Source: Bacillota bacterium (GTDB lineage: Bacteria; Bacillota; Clostridia; DSM-8532). Taken from it: a stretch of DNA of 64,000 nt. Numbering within the stretch: the stretch's first letter is position 1; the number at the start of each line of letters is the position of its first letter. The notes beneath the pieces were generated by a model that did not search any database, was not told the DNA's origin, and was given only the letters and a program-made list of their open reading frames with translations. The position numbers and the translations under genes are program-made. Shown here one piece after another: positions 41,933-50,859 of this stretch. The stretch lies in the NCBI GenBank assembly GCA_023415205.1, contig JAEZLR010000029.1, positions 1 through 64,000 on the forward strand, written 5' to 3'.

Positions 41933-43216
41933 TTATGCCTTGGCCTTATCAACCAGCAAGGCAACGGTCTTTTTACGTTCAACAGAATTCTTAATATATT
42001 CTATATCGTCCTCGCGCAAATGTTTCTTCATTTCCTCAACCGATTGGCGATAACGCTGAGCCATCTGCTCCAGCTCTGCATCATATTCCTCTGGGGTCAC
42101 TTCTATATTTTCTGTCTGCGCAATTTTATCCATGACAAGCTGGGTCTTTACATCGCTTAAGGCATGCTCACGATAGTCATTTCTGATCTGGCTTTCATCC
42201 ATGCCCATCATTTTCAGGTACCCCTCAAGGTTCATGCCCTGATAGCGAAGCTGCATATCAAACTGACGCATCATGTCATCCAGTCGGTGATTGACCATTA
42301 CCTCGGGAATCTCCACAGTTGCGTTGTCAACGGCCTTCTTAATAATGTCATCTTCAAATTTTCTATCGGCCTGGCTTTGCGCCTGCTCAGTCAGCTTAGC
42401 CCGAATGTCGGTTTTATATTCGTCCAAAGTCTCAAATTCACTGACATCTGAAGCAAAATCATCATTGATCTCAGGAAGCTGCTTATATTTGATTTCGTTT
42501 ACCTTGACCTTGAATACAGCGGCCTTACCCTTAAGCTCTTCGCTATGATAGTCCTCTGGGAAGGTGACGTTGACCTCAGCTTCGCTTCCGGTGCTTACTC
42601 CCACAAGCTGATCCTCAAACCCGGGAATAAAGCTACCCGATCCAATGACCAGAGTATAACCGGTGGCTGTTCCTCCTGGGAAGGGAACGCCATCCACACT
42701 TCCTTCAAAATCGATATTTACTGTATCCCCCTGCTGGATGGCGCGATCCTCAATGGTAACCAGCTTGGAGTTTCTCTCAGCAATTTTGTTAAGCTCAGCT
42801 TCAACATCTGCATCGGTAACCACCACTTCATCCTTCTGGGCGGAAAGGCCTGTGTATTCACCCAGCTCGACTTCCGGTTTTACAGTTACAGTAGCGGTAA
42901 AAATGAAGCTCTGTCCGTTTCCGATTTGTACAATATCAATCTCAGGGCGATCCACAGGTTGAATGTCATTCTCATCTATGGCCTTGTCATAGGCATCGGC
43001 ACAAGCAAAATTAATGGCATCTTCATAAAGGGCCTGTTCGCCGTAATAGCGCTCAACCATGGCACGGGGTGCCTTTCCTTTTCTGAAGCCAGGAATATTG
43101 AATCTCATTCTGTTCTTGTTGAAAGCTTTATTCATGCATTCCTGAAAAACCTCAGCAGCTACTTCGATTTCCAGCTTTACAACATTTTTTTCCACATTCT
43201 CAATCTTAACGCTCAT
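41933..43216 (-). CDS. tig: trigger factor (ribosome-bound chaperone)
   Basis: A 427-residue chaperone and peptidyl-prolyl isomerase. The N-terminal ribosome-binding domain has the signature G-F-R-K-G-K-A-P (about 44-51). The FKBP-like PPIase domain is at about 155-245 (G-D-T-V-N-I-D-F-E-G; F-E-D-Q-L-V-G), followed by the helical C-terminal arms. GGAGG precedes the ATG. It leads the tig-clpP-clpX operon. Confidence 0.97.
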   Translation of the reverse strand: MSVKIENVEKNVVKLEIEVAAEVFQECMNKAFNKNRMRFNIPGFRKGKAPRAMVERYYGEQALYEDAINFACADAYDKAIDENDIQPVDRPEIDIVQIGNGQSFIFTATVTVKPEVELGEYTGLSAQKDEVVVTDADVEAELNKIAERNSKLVTIEDRAIQQGDTVNIDFEGSVDGVPFPGGTATGYTLVIGSGSFIPGFEDQLVGVSTGSEAEVNVTFPEDYHSEELKGKAAVFKVKVNEIKYKQLPEINDDFASDVSEFETLDEYKTDIRAKLTEQAQSQADRKFEDDIIKKAVDNATVEIPEVMVNHRLDDMMRQFDMQLRYQGMNLEGYLKMMGMDESQIRNDYREHALSDVKTQLVMDKIAQTENIEVTPEEYDAELEQMAQRYRQSVEEMKKHLREDDIEYIKNSVERKKTVALLVDKAKA

Positions 43217-43360
43217 GAGTTTATGTCCTCCTAAATTATGGTTCTGTAAATATATGATTTACTGATGGAAGAGCCCAAATTAAAGACTTCTTTCAGTATC
43301 ATTCTCCCTAAACCCGATGGGAACAGGAAAAGCCTGCCCCGGCAAGCTATAAACTATTAG

Positions 43361-43389
43361 ATTATATCATAGCGCCTGAATCATGCCAA
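43361..43389 (-). promoter_or_regulatory. promoter of tig-clpP-clpX
   Basis: TTGGCA (43384-43389) - 17 bp - TATAAT (43361-43366) on the minus strand, giving a leader of ~138 nt. A 7-bp GC-rich hairpin (43334-43349) lies near the start of the leader. Confidence 0.78.
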
Positions 43390-43411
43390 TAGCAAAAGGC
43401 ATATCCTTTGC

Positions 43412-44110
43412 CTAGTACAGCCGGAGAGGATCAAAGCCAATGAGGTTGCAGGAGACCAGATGATACCTGATATTTTGTATCATTTCATCCTTCCAGGCTT
43501 CATTAGCCTTCCCATGGATATGGCCATAAATGCATGTTTTCACTCCAAATTCCTCCAGAATCTGGCCAAAGGCATTGGGGTTGTGCTTTTGATCAAAAGG
43601 GGGATAGTGCAGCATGGCGATGATTTCTCCCCCCAGCTTCCTTCCTTGTCCCAGAGACAGCTTCAGCCGTTCCAATTCTCGGTTGAAAATCTTTCTATCC
43701 TCAGCAGAAAAATCTTCCTCATCAGGAGATTTCCATCCCCGGGATCCGCAAACAGTATATTCTCCTAGGGAATAGGCATTATTGTGAAGGATATTGAGGG
43801 TTCGGTAGTTTTTGATATTAAAATGCTCGGAGAACTTGTTCAGGGTACTCCACCAGTAATCATGATTTCCCTTCGAGAGAATCTTTTTTCCGGGAAGGTC
43901 CTCTATAAAGGACAGATCCGGGTCGGCCTCAATAAGGTCTATCCCCCACGAGATATCCCCTGGGATAAGCACCCAATCGTTCTCCTCCACCTTGTTCATC
44001 CAATGCTCCCTGAGCCTGAGGGCATGATTTTCCCAATGATCTCCGAAAACATCCATGGGCTTATCGGTCCCAAAGGACAGGTGCAGGTCTGAAATAGCAT
44101 AAACAGCCAT
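43412..44110 (-). CDS. metallophosphoesterase (calcineurin-like)
   Basis: A 232-residue phosphoesterase with the dimetal motifs I-S-D-L-H-L, G-D-I-S-W-G, G-N-H-D-Y-W-W and G-H-I-H-G. It probably hydrolyses a phosphomono- or diester; the substrate is unknown. It starts a few bases after fabZ on the same strand and is probably the last gene of a yebC-fabZ-phosphoesterase operon. Confidence 0.88.
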   Translation of the reverse strand: MAVYAISDLHLSFGTDKPMDVFGDHWENHALRLREHWMNKVEENDWVLIPGDISWGIDLIEADPDLSFIEDLPGKKILSKGNHDYWWSTLNKFSEHFNIKNYRTLNILHNNAYSLGEYTVCGSRGWKSPDEEDFSAEDRKIFNRELERLKLSLGQGRKLGGEIIAMLHYPPFDQKHNPNAFGQILEEFGVKTCIYGHIHGKANEAWKDEMIQNIRYHLVSCNLIGFDPLRLY

Positions 44111-44114
44111 TGGA

Positions 44115-44609
44115 TTACTCCATTAAATTCATTTCATTGTTTGGTTCCACCAAGGCAAATCGAATGATCCCCTGTGCCGCAACACTTCCCTCTACCGAGG
44201 CCTTGACGGCAACCTTACCCATGCTTCGGCGATAAGCCAGAAACTCGGCTTCAAGAAGAAGGGCATCTCCCGGAATAACCTGACGCCTGAATTTCATTTC
44301 CTCAATGCCCGTAAATAGTCCCAGCTTACCCTTGTTTTCCTTAAGCAGCAGGCCTCCCGCACAGGCGCACTGAGCCAGTGCTTCGACGATCATCACCCCT
44401 GGCATGATGGGATTCTCAGGGAAATGTCCCTGAAAGTAGGGCTCGTTGAAGGTGACATTCTTGATTCCCGCTACCTTCATGCCCGGTTCTATCTGCGTTG
44501 CACCCTCACGGGGAAGCAGAATGAGCTTATCCAGCATTAAAAAAGGATAGCGATGGGGAAGAATTTTTAAAATCTCCAGGGCGCCCATCTCTGTTTTAGA
44601 TTGCTCCAC
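44115..44609 (-). CDS. fabZ: 3-hydroxyacyl-ACP dehydratase FabZ
   Basis: A 164-residue hot-dog-fold enzyme of fatty-acid synthesis that dehydrates 3-hydroxyacyl-ACP. It shows L-P-H-R-Y-P-F-L-M-L-D-K, catalytic His in G-H-F-P-E-N-P-I-M-P-G and catalytic Glu in V-E-A-L-A-Q. The start is GTG 44609, with AAGGAGG seven bases upstream. It is not in a fab cluster but between yebC and a phosphoesterase gene. Confidence 0.93.
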   Translation of the reverse strand: MEQSKTEMGALEILKILPHRYPFLMLDKLILLPREGATQIEPGMKVAGIKNVTFNEPYFQGHFPENPIMPGVMIVEALAQCACAGGLLLKENKGKLGLFTGIEEMKFRRQVIPGDALLLEAEFLAYRRSMGKVAVKASVEGSVAAQGIIRFALVEPNNEMNLME

Positions 44610-44621
44610 GACTTTACCTCC

Positions 44622-45350
44622 TTAGTCCTGATCCCAGTTATGCCATATATTTTGAACATCGTCATGATCTTCTAAACGGTCAATAAGCTTCTCCATATTG
44701 TCCATGGCCTCCGTATCGGTCAGCTTGGTATAGGTTTGAGGAATCATGGTAATATCGGCTGATATAAATTCAAAGCCTCCCTTTTCAAAGGCTTCCCTCA
44801 CATCGGTAAAATCTGCAACCTCGGTAAGGATTTCATAGTACTCATCCTCCACAAGAAAATCAGAAGCACCAGCATCAAGTGCGGTGATCATCATCTGATC
44901 ATCATCCATGCCTTCTTTCTTTTCTATGATGATCTGGCCCTTTTGGTCAAACATAAAGGAGACACAGCCGTTGGTTCCCATATTCCCGCCATATTTATCG
45001 AAAAAGTGGCGAAGATCTCCCGCGGTTCTGTTACGGTTATCTGTAAGGGCTTCTACAATGACCGCAACACCGCTAGGACCATAGCCTTCATAGTTAATGA
45101 CTTCATAATCATTAGAATTTCCATCACCCGCTGCCTTCTTAATGCTTCTTTGTATGGAGTCGTTGGGCATATTGTTGGTTTTAGCCTTGGCGATGATATC
45201 TCTGAGCTTGGTATTGGAAGCAGGATCAGCCCCGCCGCTTTTGACGGCCAAGGCAATTTCTCGACCCAGCTTTGTAAACATCTTCCCCTTCTGGGAATCG
45301 GTTTTTTCCTTCTTGTGTTTAATATTGGCCCACTTAGAATGGCCTGACAT
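44622..45350 (-). CDS. YebC/PmpR-family protein
   Basis: A 242-residue protein with the family start M-S-G-H-S-K-W-A-N-I-K-H-K-K-E and three-domain layout (G-P-S-G-V-A-V-I-V-E-A-L-T-D-N-R-N-R-T). Family members were described as transcription regulators and, more recently, as factors that help translation through difficult sequences. The role here is not specified by context. Confidence 0.95.
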   Translation of the reverse strand: MSGHSKWANIKHKKEKTDSQKGKMFTKLGREIALAVKSGGADPASNTKLRDIIAKAKTNNMPNDSIQRSIKKAAGDGNSNDYEVINYEGYGPSGVAVIVEALTDNRNRTAGDLRHFFDKYGGNMGTNGCVSFMFDQKGQIIIEKKEGMDDDQMMITALDAGASDFLVEDEYYEILTEVADFTDVREAFEKGGFEFISADITMIPQTYTKLTDTEAMDNMEKLIDRLEDHDDVQNIWHNWDQD

Positions 45351-45372
45351 AATGAAAACACCCCTTAATTTT

Positions 45373-46029
45373 TTAGTTTTCGTCCTCTATAACTTTACCC
45401 GACAAATCCAGTTTGATATTTTTCAATCCTTGCACCTGGCAGCTTAATAAGCCCCCCGTTATTTCCCGTATTTCTTTTTCAAGAAAATCCCTGCGCTCCC
45501 TGGGAACATAGACAGTGAAGGTCACTTTCTCGGTATAATCTACGCCGGCTAAAATGAATTTCTCATTTAATAGCATATTCTGCAGTCTTCCGGACAGATG
45601 ATATTCTATCGGTATTTTGATTTCAAGGCAAGGCTTTACCCAAATCTCCTCTGCATTCTCAAGGCCTCCGGCACAGGCTTTGCCATAGGCTCTGACCAGA
45701 CCTCCGGCTCCTAAAAGAACCCCGCCGAAATACCGTGTGACGACCACCACCACATTTAAAAGTTCCCTTTTCCGGATAACCTCAAGGATGGGCAGGCCCG
45801 CAGTCCCTTGCGGCTCCCCATCGTCACTGTAGCGCTGGTAAAGGGCATCCTCCTCAACAGAATAAGCATAGCAGTTATGGGAGGCATCCCAATGGCTTCC
45901 CTTGATCGACTGGATAAAGTCTATGGCTTCCTGCTCCGTTAAGACGGGTTTGGCCTGTGCAATAAAGCGTGAACGCTTTTCTTCAAGAAGGAAGGTTCCC
46001 TCTTTTCTGATGGTCTTATAGCTCTTCAA
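45373..46029 (-). CDS. YigZ/IMPACT-family protein
   Basis: A 218-residue protein with the UPF0029 N-terminal domain (A-S-H-N-C-Y-A-Y; D-D-G-E-P-Q-G-T-A-G-L-P-I-L; V-T-R-Y-F-G-G-V-L-L-G-A-G-G-L) and a C-terminal ferredoxin-like domain. The start is TTG 46029 with GAGGGTGG upstream. Its biochemical role is uncertain; the eukaryotic relative IMPACT affects translational control. Confidence 0.92.
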   Translation of the reverse strand: MKSYKTIRKEGTFLLEEKRSRFIAQAKPVLTEQEAIDFIQSIKGSHWDASHNCYAYSVEEDALYQRYSDDGEPQGTAGLPILEVIRKRELLNVVVVVTRYFGGVLLGAGGLVRAYGKACAGGLENAEEIWVKPCLEIKIPIEYHLSGRLQNMLLNEKFILAGVDYTEKVTFTVYVPRERRDFLEKEIREITGGLLSCQVQGLKNIKLDLSGKVIEDEN

Positions 46030-46063
46030 AATCCACCCTCATTTTAAATTCTGTCATGAAATC

Positions 46064-46091
46064 AAAAAGGATGACCCCAAGTCATCCTTCA
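46064..46091 (-). terminator. terminator of the nudix gene
   Basis: 9-bp stem (46067-46075 with 46081-46089), five-base loop and TTTTT on the minus strand, ~55 bases after the stop codon. Confidence 0.82.
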
Positions 46092-46145
46092 TTTTATCAG
46101 ATTATAGGTATCTAATGCAAAAGTAGGTTGAGCCTGCACCCCTTT

Positions 46146-46577
46146 TCAAAATTCGGGGGGCACACCCTTTTTTTCGCAAAGCTTTTTATAGGATTGGAGC
46201 ACCAAGGATTTATCCTGACTGTAGGTAATCATTTCAAGAGCCTCGGGAATGGTGAAAAAACCTGCTTGTGAAAACTTCTCAGGCTCGGATATTTTGTATA
46301 CCTCTTGATCGGTCTCCATAATATACCAAGCAATACGATTACATACGGGCATCTGACGTGTCACAGAATAAAACTCATAATAGGTCCTTCCGGCCTGCTC
46401 CGCAATGGTTCCCTTAATACCGGCTTCCTCATATACCCTGCGAACAGCAGCGTCCTGTGGGCGCTCATCCGCCTTTATCAAACCCTTTGGCATGACCCAT
46501 TCATTTTTTTCATTCAGCAAGAGAAAAACTTTCCGATTAAAAAAGACCACGCCACCGGCACAATCTCTTAAAAGCAT
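46146..46577 (-). CDS. NUDIX hydrolase
   Basis: A 143-residue hydrolase of nucleoside-diphosphate-linked compounds. The nudix box G-L-I-K-A-D-E-R-P-Q-D-A-A-V-R-R-V-Y-E-E has the core E-E-x-G-I, but R-R where R-E is usual. The missing first Glu may weaken one metal contact. The start L-L-R-D-C-A-G-G-V-V-F resembles diadenosine polyphosphate hydrolases. Substrate unknown. Confidence 0.82.
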   Translation of the reverse strand: MLLRDCAGGVVFFNRKVFLLLNEKNEWVMPKGLIKADERPQDAAVRRVYEEAGIKGTIAEQAGRTYYEFYSVTRQMPVCNRIAWYIMETDQEVYKISEPEKFSQAGFFTIPEALEMITYSQDKSLVLQSYKKLCEKKGVPPEF

Positions 46578-46808
46578 TTTTAAGCTCCTTCCATCTCTTT
46601 GGTGCGATGCTGATTAAGCTCTTGAAGCCAATTCTTTGCACAAAAAAAGGCACTGTTTATGTAACTATGAATAATAATTGCTTCAACTCGTGCCCCCAGT
46701 TCATTATCGGTGAACTGATGAAAGTTATATCATTAAAGGAGGAACAAGATCATTGGTATGTTAATTCTTTACCAAAGAATTAATTTCTTAAAACAATTTT
46801 TGTTGACT
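46578..46808. other. intergenic region with AT-rich hairpin
   Basis: No gene is supported. A perfect 10-bp AT-rich inverted repeat (46761-46770 with 46774-46783) lies downstream of the small gene at 46809 and may end its transcript. An AAAGGAGG on the plus strand near 46738 precedes only a ~36-codon frame. Confidence 0.4.
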
Positions 46809-46994
46809 TTATTTCTCTTTTTTTATTTTATCCGGGTTGGGCATCATTCCATATTCGTTCCAGAATGATGCCGCTACCCGAGCGTTAGCTTCATCCATAT
46901 GATCCGGCAGAACCTGTGAGGAATAGCGCTCAATAATCTTGATGTCCTGCAAAGAGAGTGTACTTTTGTTCTTCATGTTTAAATTGGTATTCAT
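46809..46994 (-). CDS. small protein, function unknown
   Basis: A 61-residue soluble protein (M-N-T-N-L-N-M-K-N-K). The region L-Q-D-I-K-I-I-E-R-Y-S-S-Q-V-L-P-D-H-M-D-E-A-N-A-R-V is helical and charged, and the tail is basic. ATG 46994 has GGGGGTG five bases upstream, the main support for it being real. An in-frame GTG lies two codons earlier. No family recognised. Confidence 0.6.
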   Translation of the reverse strand: MNTNLNMKNKSTLSLQDIKIIERYSSQVLPDHMDEANARVAASFWNEYGMMPNPDKIKKEK

Positions 46995-47120
46995 AAACAC
47001 ACCCCCTATTCAATGTAGAGGTTTCTTAAGGTCTAATAACCCAAACTACAACATCTTATGCAGGGATCAAGCTGTTTAGTAAACAAATCTTTGGACGCCT
47101 ATTCATCTTGTTGAGTGCCA

Positions 47121-47651
47121 TCACATCTCAGGCTCAATTAATCCGTAATGTCCATCCTTTCTCCTATAGACAACATTAACAGTTTCGTTATCGGAATTGA
47201 TAAAGACGAAGAAACTATGCCCCAGAAGGTTCATCTGTAGAATAGCCTCCTCAACATTCATGGGCTTTAGAGGGAACCGTTTGGTTCTTACAACACCATA
47301 ATCCTCATCCTCATCAATATCTTCAAGAATAGTAAAATTCTCAGGAACAAAGGCCTCCTGGTGAATTTTTCTACCCAGCTTGGTTTTATGCTTTCTGATC
47401 TGCCTTTCCAGCTTTTCAACCACTAGATCAATCGCTGTATACATATCACTGCTCTGCTCCTCGGAGCGGATAATGGTTCCATTGGAATAAATGGCAACTT
47501 CAAAATTAAAACGATCCTTCTCTACCTTGAAGGTTAAAACCGCTTCAGCGTCGGGCCTGAAGAACTTATCAAACTTGCCGATTTTCTTTTCTGCTTTTTC
47601 TTGCATGGCCTGCGTTACACTGATGTTCTTTCCTTTGACGATAAACTTCAT
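47121..47651 (-). CDS. hpf: ribosome hibernation promoting factor (long form)
   Basis: A 176-residue protein. The N-terminal S30AE domain (about 1-100, M-K-F-I-V-K-G-K-N-I-S-V-T) binds the small subunit. The C-terminal dimerisation domain (about 118-176: V-V-R-T-K-R-F-P-L-K-P-M-N; G-H-S-F-F-V-F; Y-R-R-K-D-G-H-Y-G-L-I) makes 100S ribosome dimers in resting cells. ATG 47651 with GAGAGGAG upstream fits the family; the open frame continues to 47738 without a ribosome site. A cluster of DnaA-box-like sites lies 80-155 bases upstream. Confidence 0.95.
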   Translation of the reverse strand: MKFIVKGKNISVTQAMQEKAEKKIGKFDKFFRPDAEAVLTFKVEKDRFNFEVAIYSNGTIIRSEEQSSDMYTAIDLVVEKLERQIRKHKTKLGRKIHQEAFVPENFTILEDIDEDEDYGVVRTKRFPLKPMNVEEAILQMNLLGHSFFVFINSDNETVNVVYRRKDGHYGLIEPEM

Positions 47652-47730
47652 AGAAACAACTCCTCTCAAAAAGGAACTTAGGTTTTGTATTTTGATATTA
47701 CCCATATAAATCCTTTCTGAACCAACGAAG

Positions 47731-47805
47731 TTATCCACAAATCTATGAATAAATCTTCCACAGGCAGGAGAAAAGTGTGGGTAATTCTGTGGATAATGTG
47801 GAAAA
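47731..47805. promoter_or_regulatory. cluster of five DnaA-box-like sites
   Basis: Two perfect TTATCCACA boxes (47731-47739 plus; 47788-47796 minus) and three near matches: TCTTCCACA (47754-47762 plus), TTACCCACA (47776-47784 minus) and TTTTCCACA (47797-47805 minus). Three minus-oriented boxes face two plus-oriented ones within 75 bp, upstream of hpf. Binding by DnaA is inferred from sequence only. Confidence 0.7.
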
Positions 47806-47843
47806 CCCGCATCAATAGAGGGAGTTTCCTTTAATGATGCGGG
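47800..47843 (-). terminator. terminator of the CAP-domain gene
   Basis: 9-bp stem (47806-47814 with 47835-47843) followed by TTTT on the minus strand. It abuts the DnaA-box cluster. Confidence 0.75.
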
Positions 47844-47877
47844 TACTGCTTTTCATTATGCCCTTCCATGCTGGGGA

Positions 47878-48672
47878 TTATTTTCGAATGAACATCTGCA
47901 CGAATACATAACCATATTTGCCACTCTTGGCAATGCCAATACCGCTATAGTTATAGCTGCTATTAAGAATATTGGTGCGATGACCCTCTGAATTCATCCA
48001 TGAAGTGACAGCCCCCTGAATGGTAGAATTGCCTGCAATGTTCTCGGCGGCCGATTTAAACGTTATGCCAAATTGTCTCATCATGTCAAAGGGTGACCCA
48101 TAGGTGGGTGAATAATGTGAAAAATAGTTATTCTGCACCATATCATTGGCCTTCAGCCTTGCCACTTTCATGAGCTCCGCATCCGCCTGGAGAGGTGACA
48201 ACTTATTATTGGCTCTCTCTTGGTTGATGAGGTCCAGAAGGGTTCTCTCATCCTGGCTGAGGTCTCCGCTGGGCTGTTGGGTCCCAGTGGAAGGTGCCGG
48301 GCTGGCATTGGGATTAGACGGAACGGTTGTTGAGGGTGCTTTGGGTGTGGCTGCCGGTTTGGGTAGGTTGGCAGGATCAGCCAGATAGGCCTTAGCAACA
48401 CAGCCGACTTTACCGGTATCGGGGTCGAAGACCGCATACCAGTCCCCGATTTGCGCCAGAACATTAACCCACTTGTTTTTCTTGAAAACGCCAATGATGT
48501 CATTGCTCATGGAAGGACCGTTACGAAGATTTAATTCGTTAGCGGTCACGACTCCACTGATAAAGTTAACCTTCTCAAAGGTCTGGGCAGCTTCAGCCTT
48601 GCCGCCTTTTAAGCTGACAAGAGTTAGTGTAAACAAAAACACAAATGACGCAGCCAAAATACGTCTTTTCAT
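47878..48672 (-). CDS. secreted CAP-domain protein with SH3-like domain (YkwD-like)
   Basis: A 264-residue protein with a signal peptide (about 1-28) and a bacterial SH3 domain (about 38-95: N-E-L-N-L-R-N-G-P-S-M-S-N-D-I-I-G). A Pro/Ser/Thr linker precedes the CAP/SCP domain (about 140-264: L-L-D-L-I-N-Q-E-R-A-N-N-K-L-S-P-L; F-S-H-Y-S-P; G-H-R-T-N-I-L-N). SH3 domains bind cell wall; CAP functions in bacteria are largely unknown. Similar proteins occur in spores and cell surfaces of Bacilli and Clostridia. Confidence 0.88.
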   Translation of the reverse strand: MKRRILAASFVFLFTLTLVSLKGGKAEAAQTFEKVNFISGVVTANELNLRNGPSMSNDIIGVFKKNKWVNVLAQIGDWYAVFDPDTGKVGCVAKAYLADPANLPKPAATPKAPSTTVPSNPNASPAPSTGTQQPSGDLSQDERTLLDLINQERANNKLSPLQADAELMKVARLKANDMVQNNYFSHYSPTYGSPFDMMRQFGITFKSAAENIAGNSTIQGAVTSWMNSEGHRTNILNSSYNYSGIGIAKSGKYGYVFVQMFIRK

Positions 48673-48784
48673 ACTCTCCCTCCAATGTCTGAATTTATTT
48701 TCCCTGTTAGTATTCTCTTTTTTCTTTGAATTATTTTATGTTTTTGTTGAGGAACTCCTAAGAGCCAAGGTACTTGCTCTTAAT

Positions 48785-48820
48785 ATTAAAAAAGCAACAC
48801 TTTCCTTTCGGTAGTGTTGC
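48785..48820 (-). terminator. terminator of hslO
   Basis: 8-bp stem (48794-48801 with 48813-48820) with T-run on the minus strand, ~40 bases after the stop codon. Confidence 0.82.
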
Positions 48821-48861
48821 CTCTTTTACGCAATTTATAAGTGATGACACAATTTTTGTGG

Positions 48862-49746
48862 TTACTCTTTTGAAGTGATATTCATAAGGCTTAAGATTTC
48901 GCCCTTTGGAAAGTGGTATTTCTTGTTGCAAAAATGACAAACAAGCTCGGCACCCTTTTCATCCTCGGCAATTTCCCCAAGATCCTTCTTTCCAAGGCTC
49001 ATCAGATTCCGCTCCATACGCTCCCTGGAGCAGTTGCACTGATAGCTGACAGGACAGGTGTCAAAAACCTCTACAGATTCATTTGGAAAAATGCTCCCGA
49101 TAATATCTTCAGGCGTTTTACCCTGATGAATAAGGGTGGTGATAGGTAATAAACCTGCGATTCCCTTTTCGATCATCTCAATAGCACCATCGTCCGCATC
49201 GGGTAGAAGCTGTATGAAAAAACCTCCCGCAGCCTCCACTTTACCACCCGCCCCAATAAGCACCCCCAGATTCATAACGGTGGGCGTCTGCTCGGAATAG
49301 GCATAGTAGTAGGTAAGATCCTCGGCAATTTCTCCTGATACCAGGTCAACATAGCCAATATAGGGCTCTTTCAGGCCGATGTCTTTGATAACATTCAAAT
49401 AGCCTGAACCCACGGCTGTTTTTATATCAAACTTTCCTATATCATTGAGTGGCACATCAAAATGAGGGTTGTAGGCATAACCCCTCACTCCCCCATTGGC
49501 ATCGGTCACAGCAACAATTCCGCCAATGGGTCCGTCGCCCTTGATTTGAATAGTCATGGAATGCTTCTCACCCTTTAAGGTTTGACTCATCAACGCCGCT
49601 CCGGTAAGAACCCTGCCCAGAGCAACGGTGGGCGTGGGGTTCATCTCATGAAGCAGCCGCGCCTTTTCCACTGTCTGAGTGGTAACGGCGGCAAAGATAC
49701 GTGCCTGGCCTGAGAGAGCCATGGCCTTAGCTATATAATCGTGCAT
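48862..49746 (-). CDS. hslO: redox-regulated chaperone Hsp33
   Basis: A 294-residue holdase activated by oxidative stress. The N-terminal substrate-binding domain (D-Y-I-A-K-A-M-A; G-R-V-L-T-G-A-A-L-M) is followed by a C-terminal zinc redox switch with C-N-C and C-H-F-C cysteine pairs. Oxidation of these releases zinc and turns on the chaperone. GGAGTGA precedes the ATG. Single gene with its own terminator. Confidence 0.96.
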   Translation of the reverse strand: MHDYIAKAMALSGQARIFAAVTTQTVEKARLLHEMNPTPTVALGRVLTGAALMSQTLKGEKHSMTIQIKGDGPIGGIVAVTDANGGVRGYAYNPHFDVPLNDIGKFDIKTAVGSGYLNVIKDIGLKEPYIGYVDLVSGEIAEDLTYYYAYSEQTPTVMNLGVLIGAGGKVEAAGGFFIQLLPDADDGAIEMIEKGIAGLLPITTLIHQGKTPEDIIGSIFPNESVEVFDTCPVSYQCNCSRERMERNLMSLGKKDLGEIAEDEKGAELVCHFCNKKYHFPKGEILSLMNITSKE

Positions 49747-49881
49747 TATACTTCACTCCTTCCCGAACGATTGACAATGAGTTCCGCTTTATTGCGCAGC
49801 CTATTACGAGCCGAGTCATGCTGTACGCTATACGCACCCTATAGAGTGAGCAATGCGCGTTTAGCAAAACTTATAGCGGGA

Positions 49882-50841
49882 TTAATTTTCAACGTTCCCA
49901 TCATAAACACACAGTATGCCTGTATCATAGCTTAAATCGGGGAATAGGTCCTCAATATCCTCTCCCTTGAACATCCGTGTAAATACGGTGTTCAGGTGAA
50001 TGGCTGCCGTATCGGCAATATCGGTCAAAAGCCCATCAATGGAAACCGTATGGGATTCACCAGTAAAGGGGTTTACCCAGGTGCGCCTTTTTCTGTTTGC
50101 CCAATCAATGGTCTGGTCATATACCACCGGATAGGGGGGCTTTGGCGGCTTGATACCCCCTCCGGTGAGGCTGTCGAGCCAGGATACCAGTGCCTTTTTC
50201 CAGCCCTTTGGATCATACAGTAGGTCATGGCCCCTATAAAAATCTGTCAATAGATTATTTAGCTCTCTTTCATTGGCTTCTATACCATAAAGCTCTAAAT
50301 AGGCCTTAGAAAGAAAGTCAGAAACCCCTTCGGGCCATTTTGGACCAATGTCCACCAGTTTTCTGGTTTTAACCCTATAGGCTGAAACCCCCTTGATTTC
50401 TTTCCAGAGGAGAACATCCAAGGCTATTTCCACCTGCTGGTGGGTCACCTTCCGAGGCGTTCCATCCATCCCCCATATCCACTGGTTGGTTGCCCAGTAT
50501 ACATAGGGATGGATCATCCGATCCAGGGTAAAATGGCAAATGGCGCCGCAAAGGTAAATGGCCAAATCCATCCATCCTTTGTCATAGGACACGTTGGTCA
50601 ATCTTTTGAAACCTTCATATAAAAAGGCACCCGTCTTATTCCGATGCAGGGTATGCCCCAGCCCTTTCAAAGGTCCTTTTCCCGACATGGGAAAGCACTT
50701 ATAGAAAAACAAGGGATCCGGACCCTGAGCCCCCAGATAGTAAAGAGAGCGCTTTTGCATTACGCCCTCCAGTATTCTTCGACTTTCCAATCTCTCCAGA
50801 ACTCCGTCGGCCAAGAGAATATGGGTTAAAAAATCCGCCAT
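49882..50841 (-). CDS. zinc-dependent phospholipase C-like protein
   Basis: A 319-residue protein with early histidines and aspartates in the pattern of the zinc-dependent PLC fold: T-H-I-L-L-A-D-G-V; G-A-Q-G-P-D-P-L-F; C-H-F-T-L-D-R-M-I-H-P-Y. No signal peptide is seen, so it acts inside the cell if active. Clostridial relatives are annotated the same way but are uncharacterised. It ends ~135 bases before hslO. Confidence 0.75.
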   Translation of the reverse strand: MADFLTHILLADGVLERLESRRILEGVMQKRSLYYLGAQGPDPLFFYKCFPMSGKGPLKGLGHTLHRNKTGAFLYEGFKRLTNVSYDKGWMDLAIYLCGAICHFTLDRMIHPYVYWATNQWIWGMDGTPRKVTHQQVEIALDVLLWKEIKGVSAYRVKTRKLVDIGPKWPEGVSDFLSKAYLELYGIEANERELNNLLTDFYRGHDLLYDPKGWKKALVSWLDSLTGGGIKPPKPPYPVVYDQTIDWANRKRRTWVNPFTGESHTVSIDGLLTDIADTAAIHLNTVFTRMFKGEDIEDLFPDLSYDTGILCVYDGNVEN

Positions 50842-50859
50842 AGATTCCTCTTTTAATAG

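Noticed and set aside
46757..46867. ~36-codon plus-strand frame after an AAAGGAGG
   Set aside because: Spacing to the ATG is about 15 bases, the peptide is AT-driven, and it overlaps the better-supported small gene on the minus strand.
49747..49881. Possible small RNA between hslO and the phospholipase-like gene
   Set aside because: Short imperfect repeats around GCTATACGC/GCGCG do not form a clear structure, and no promoter-terminator pair is visible.
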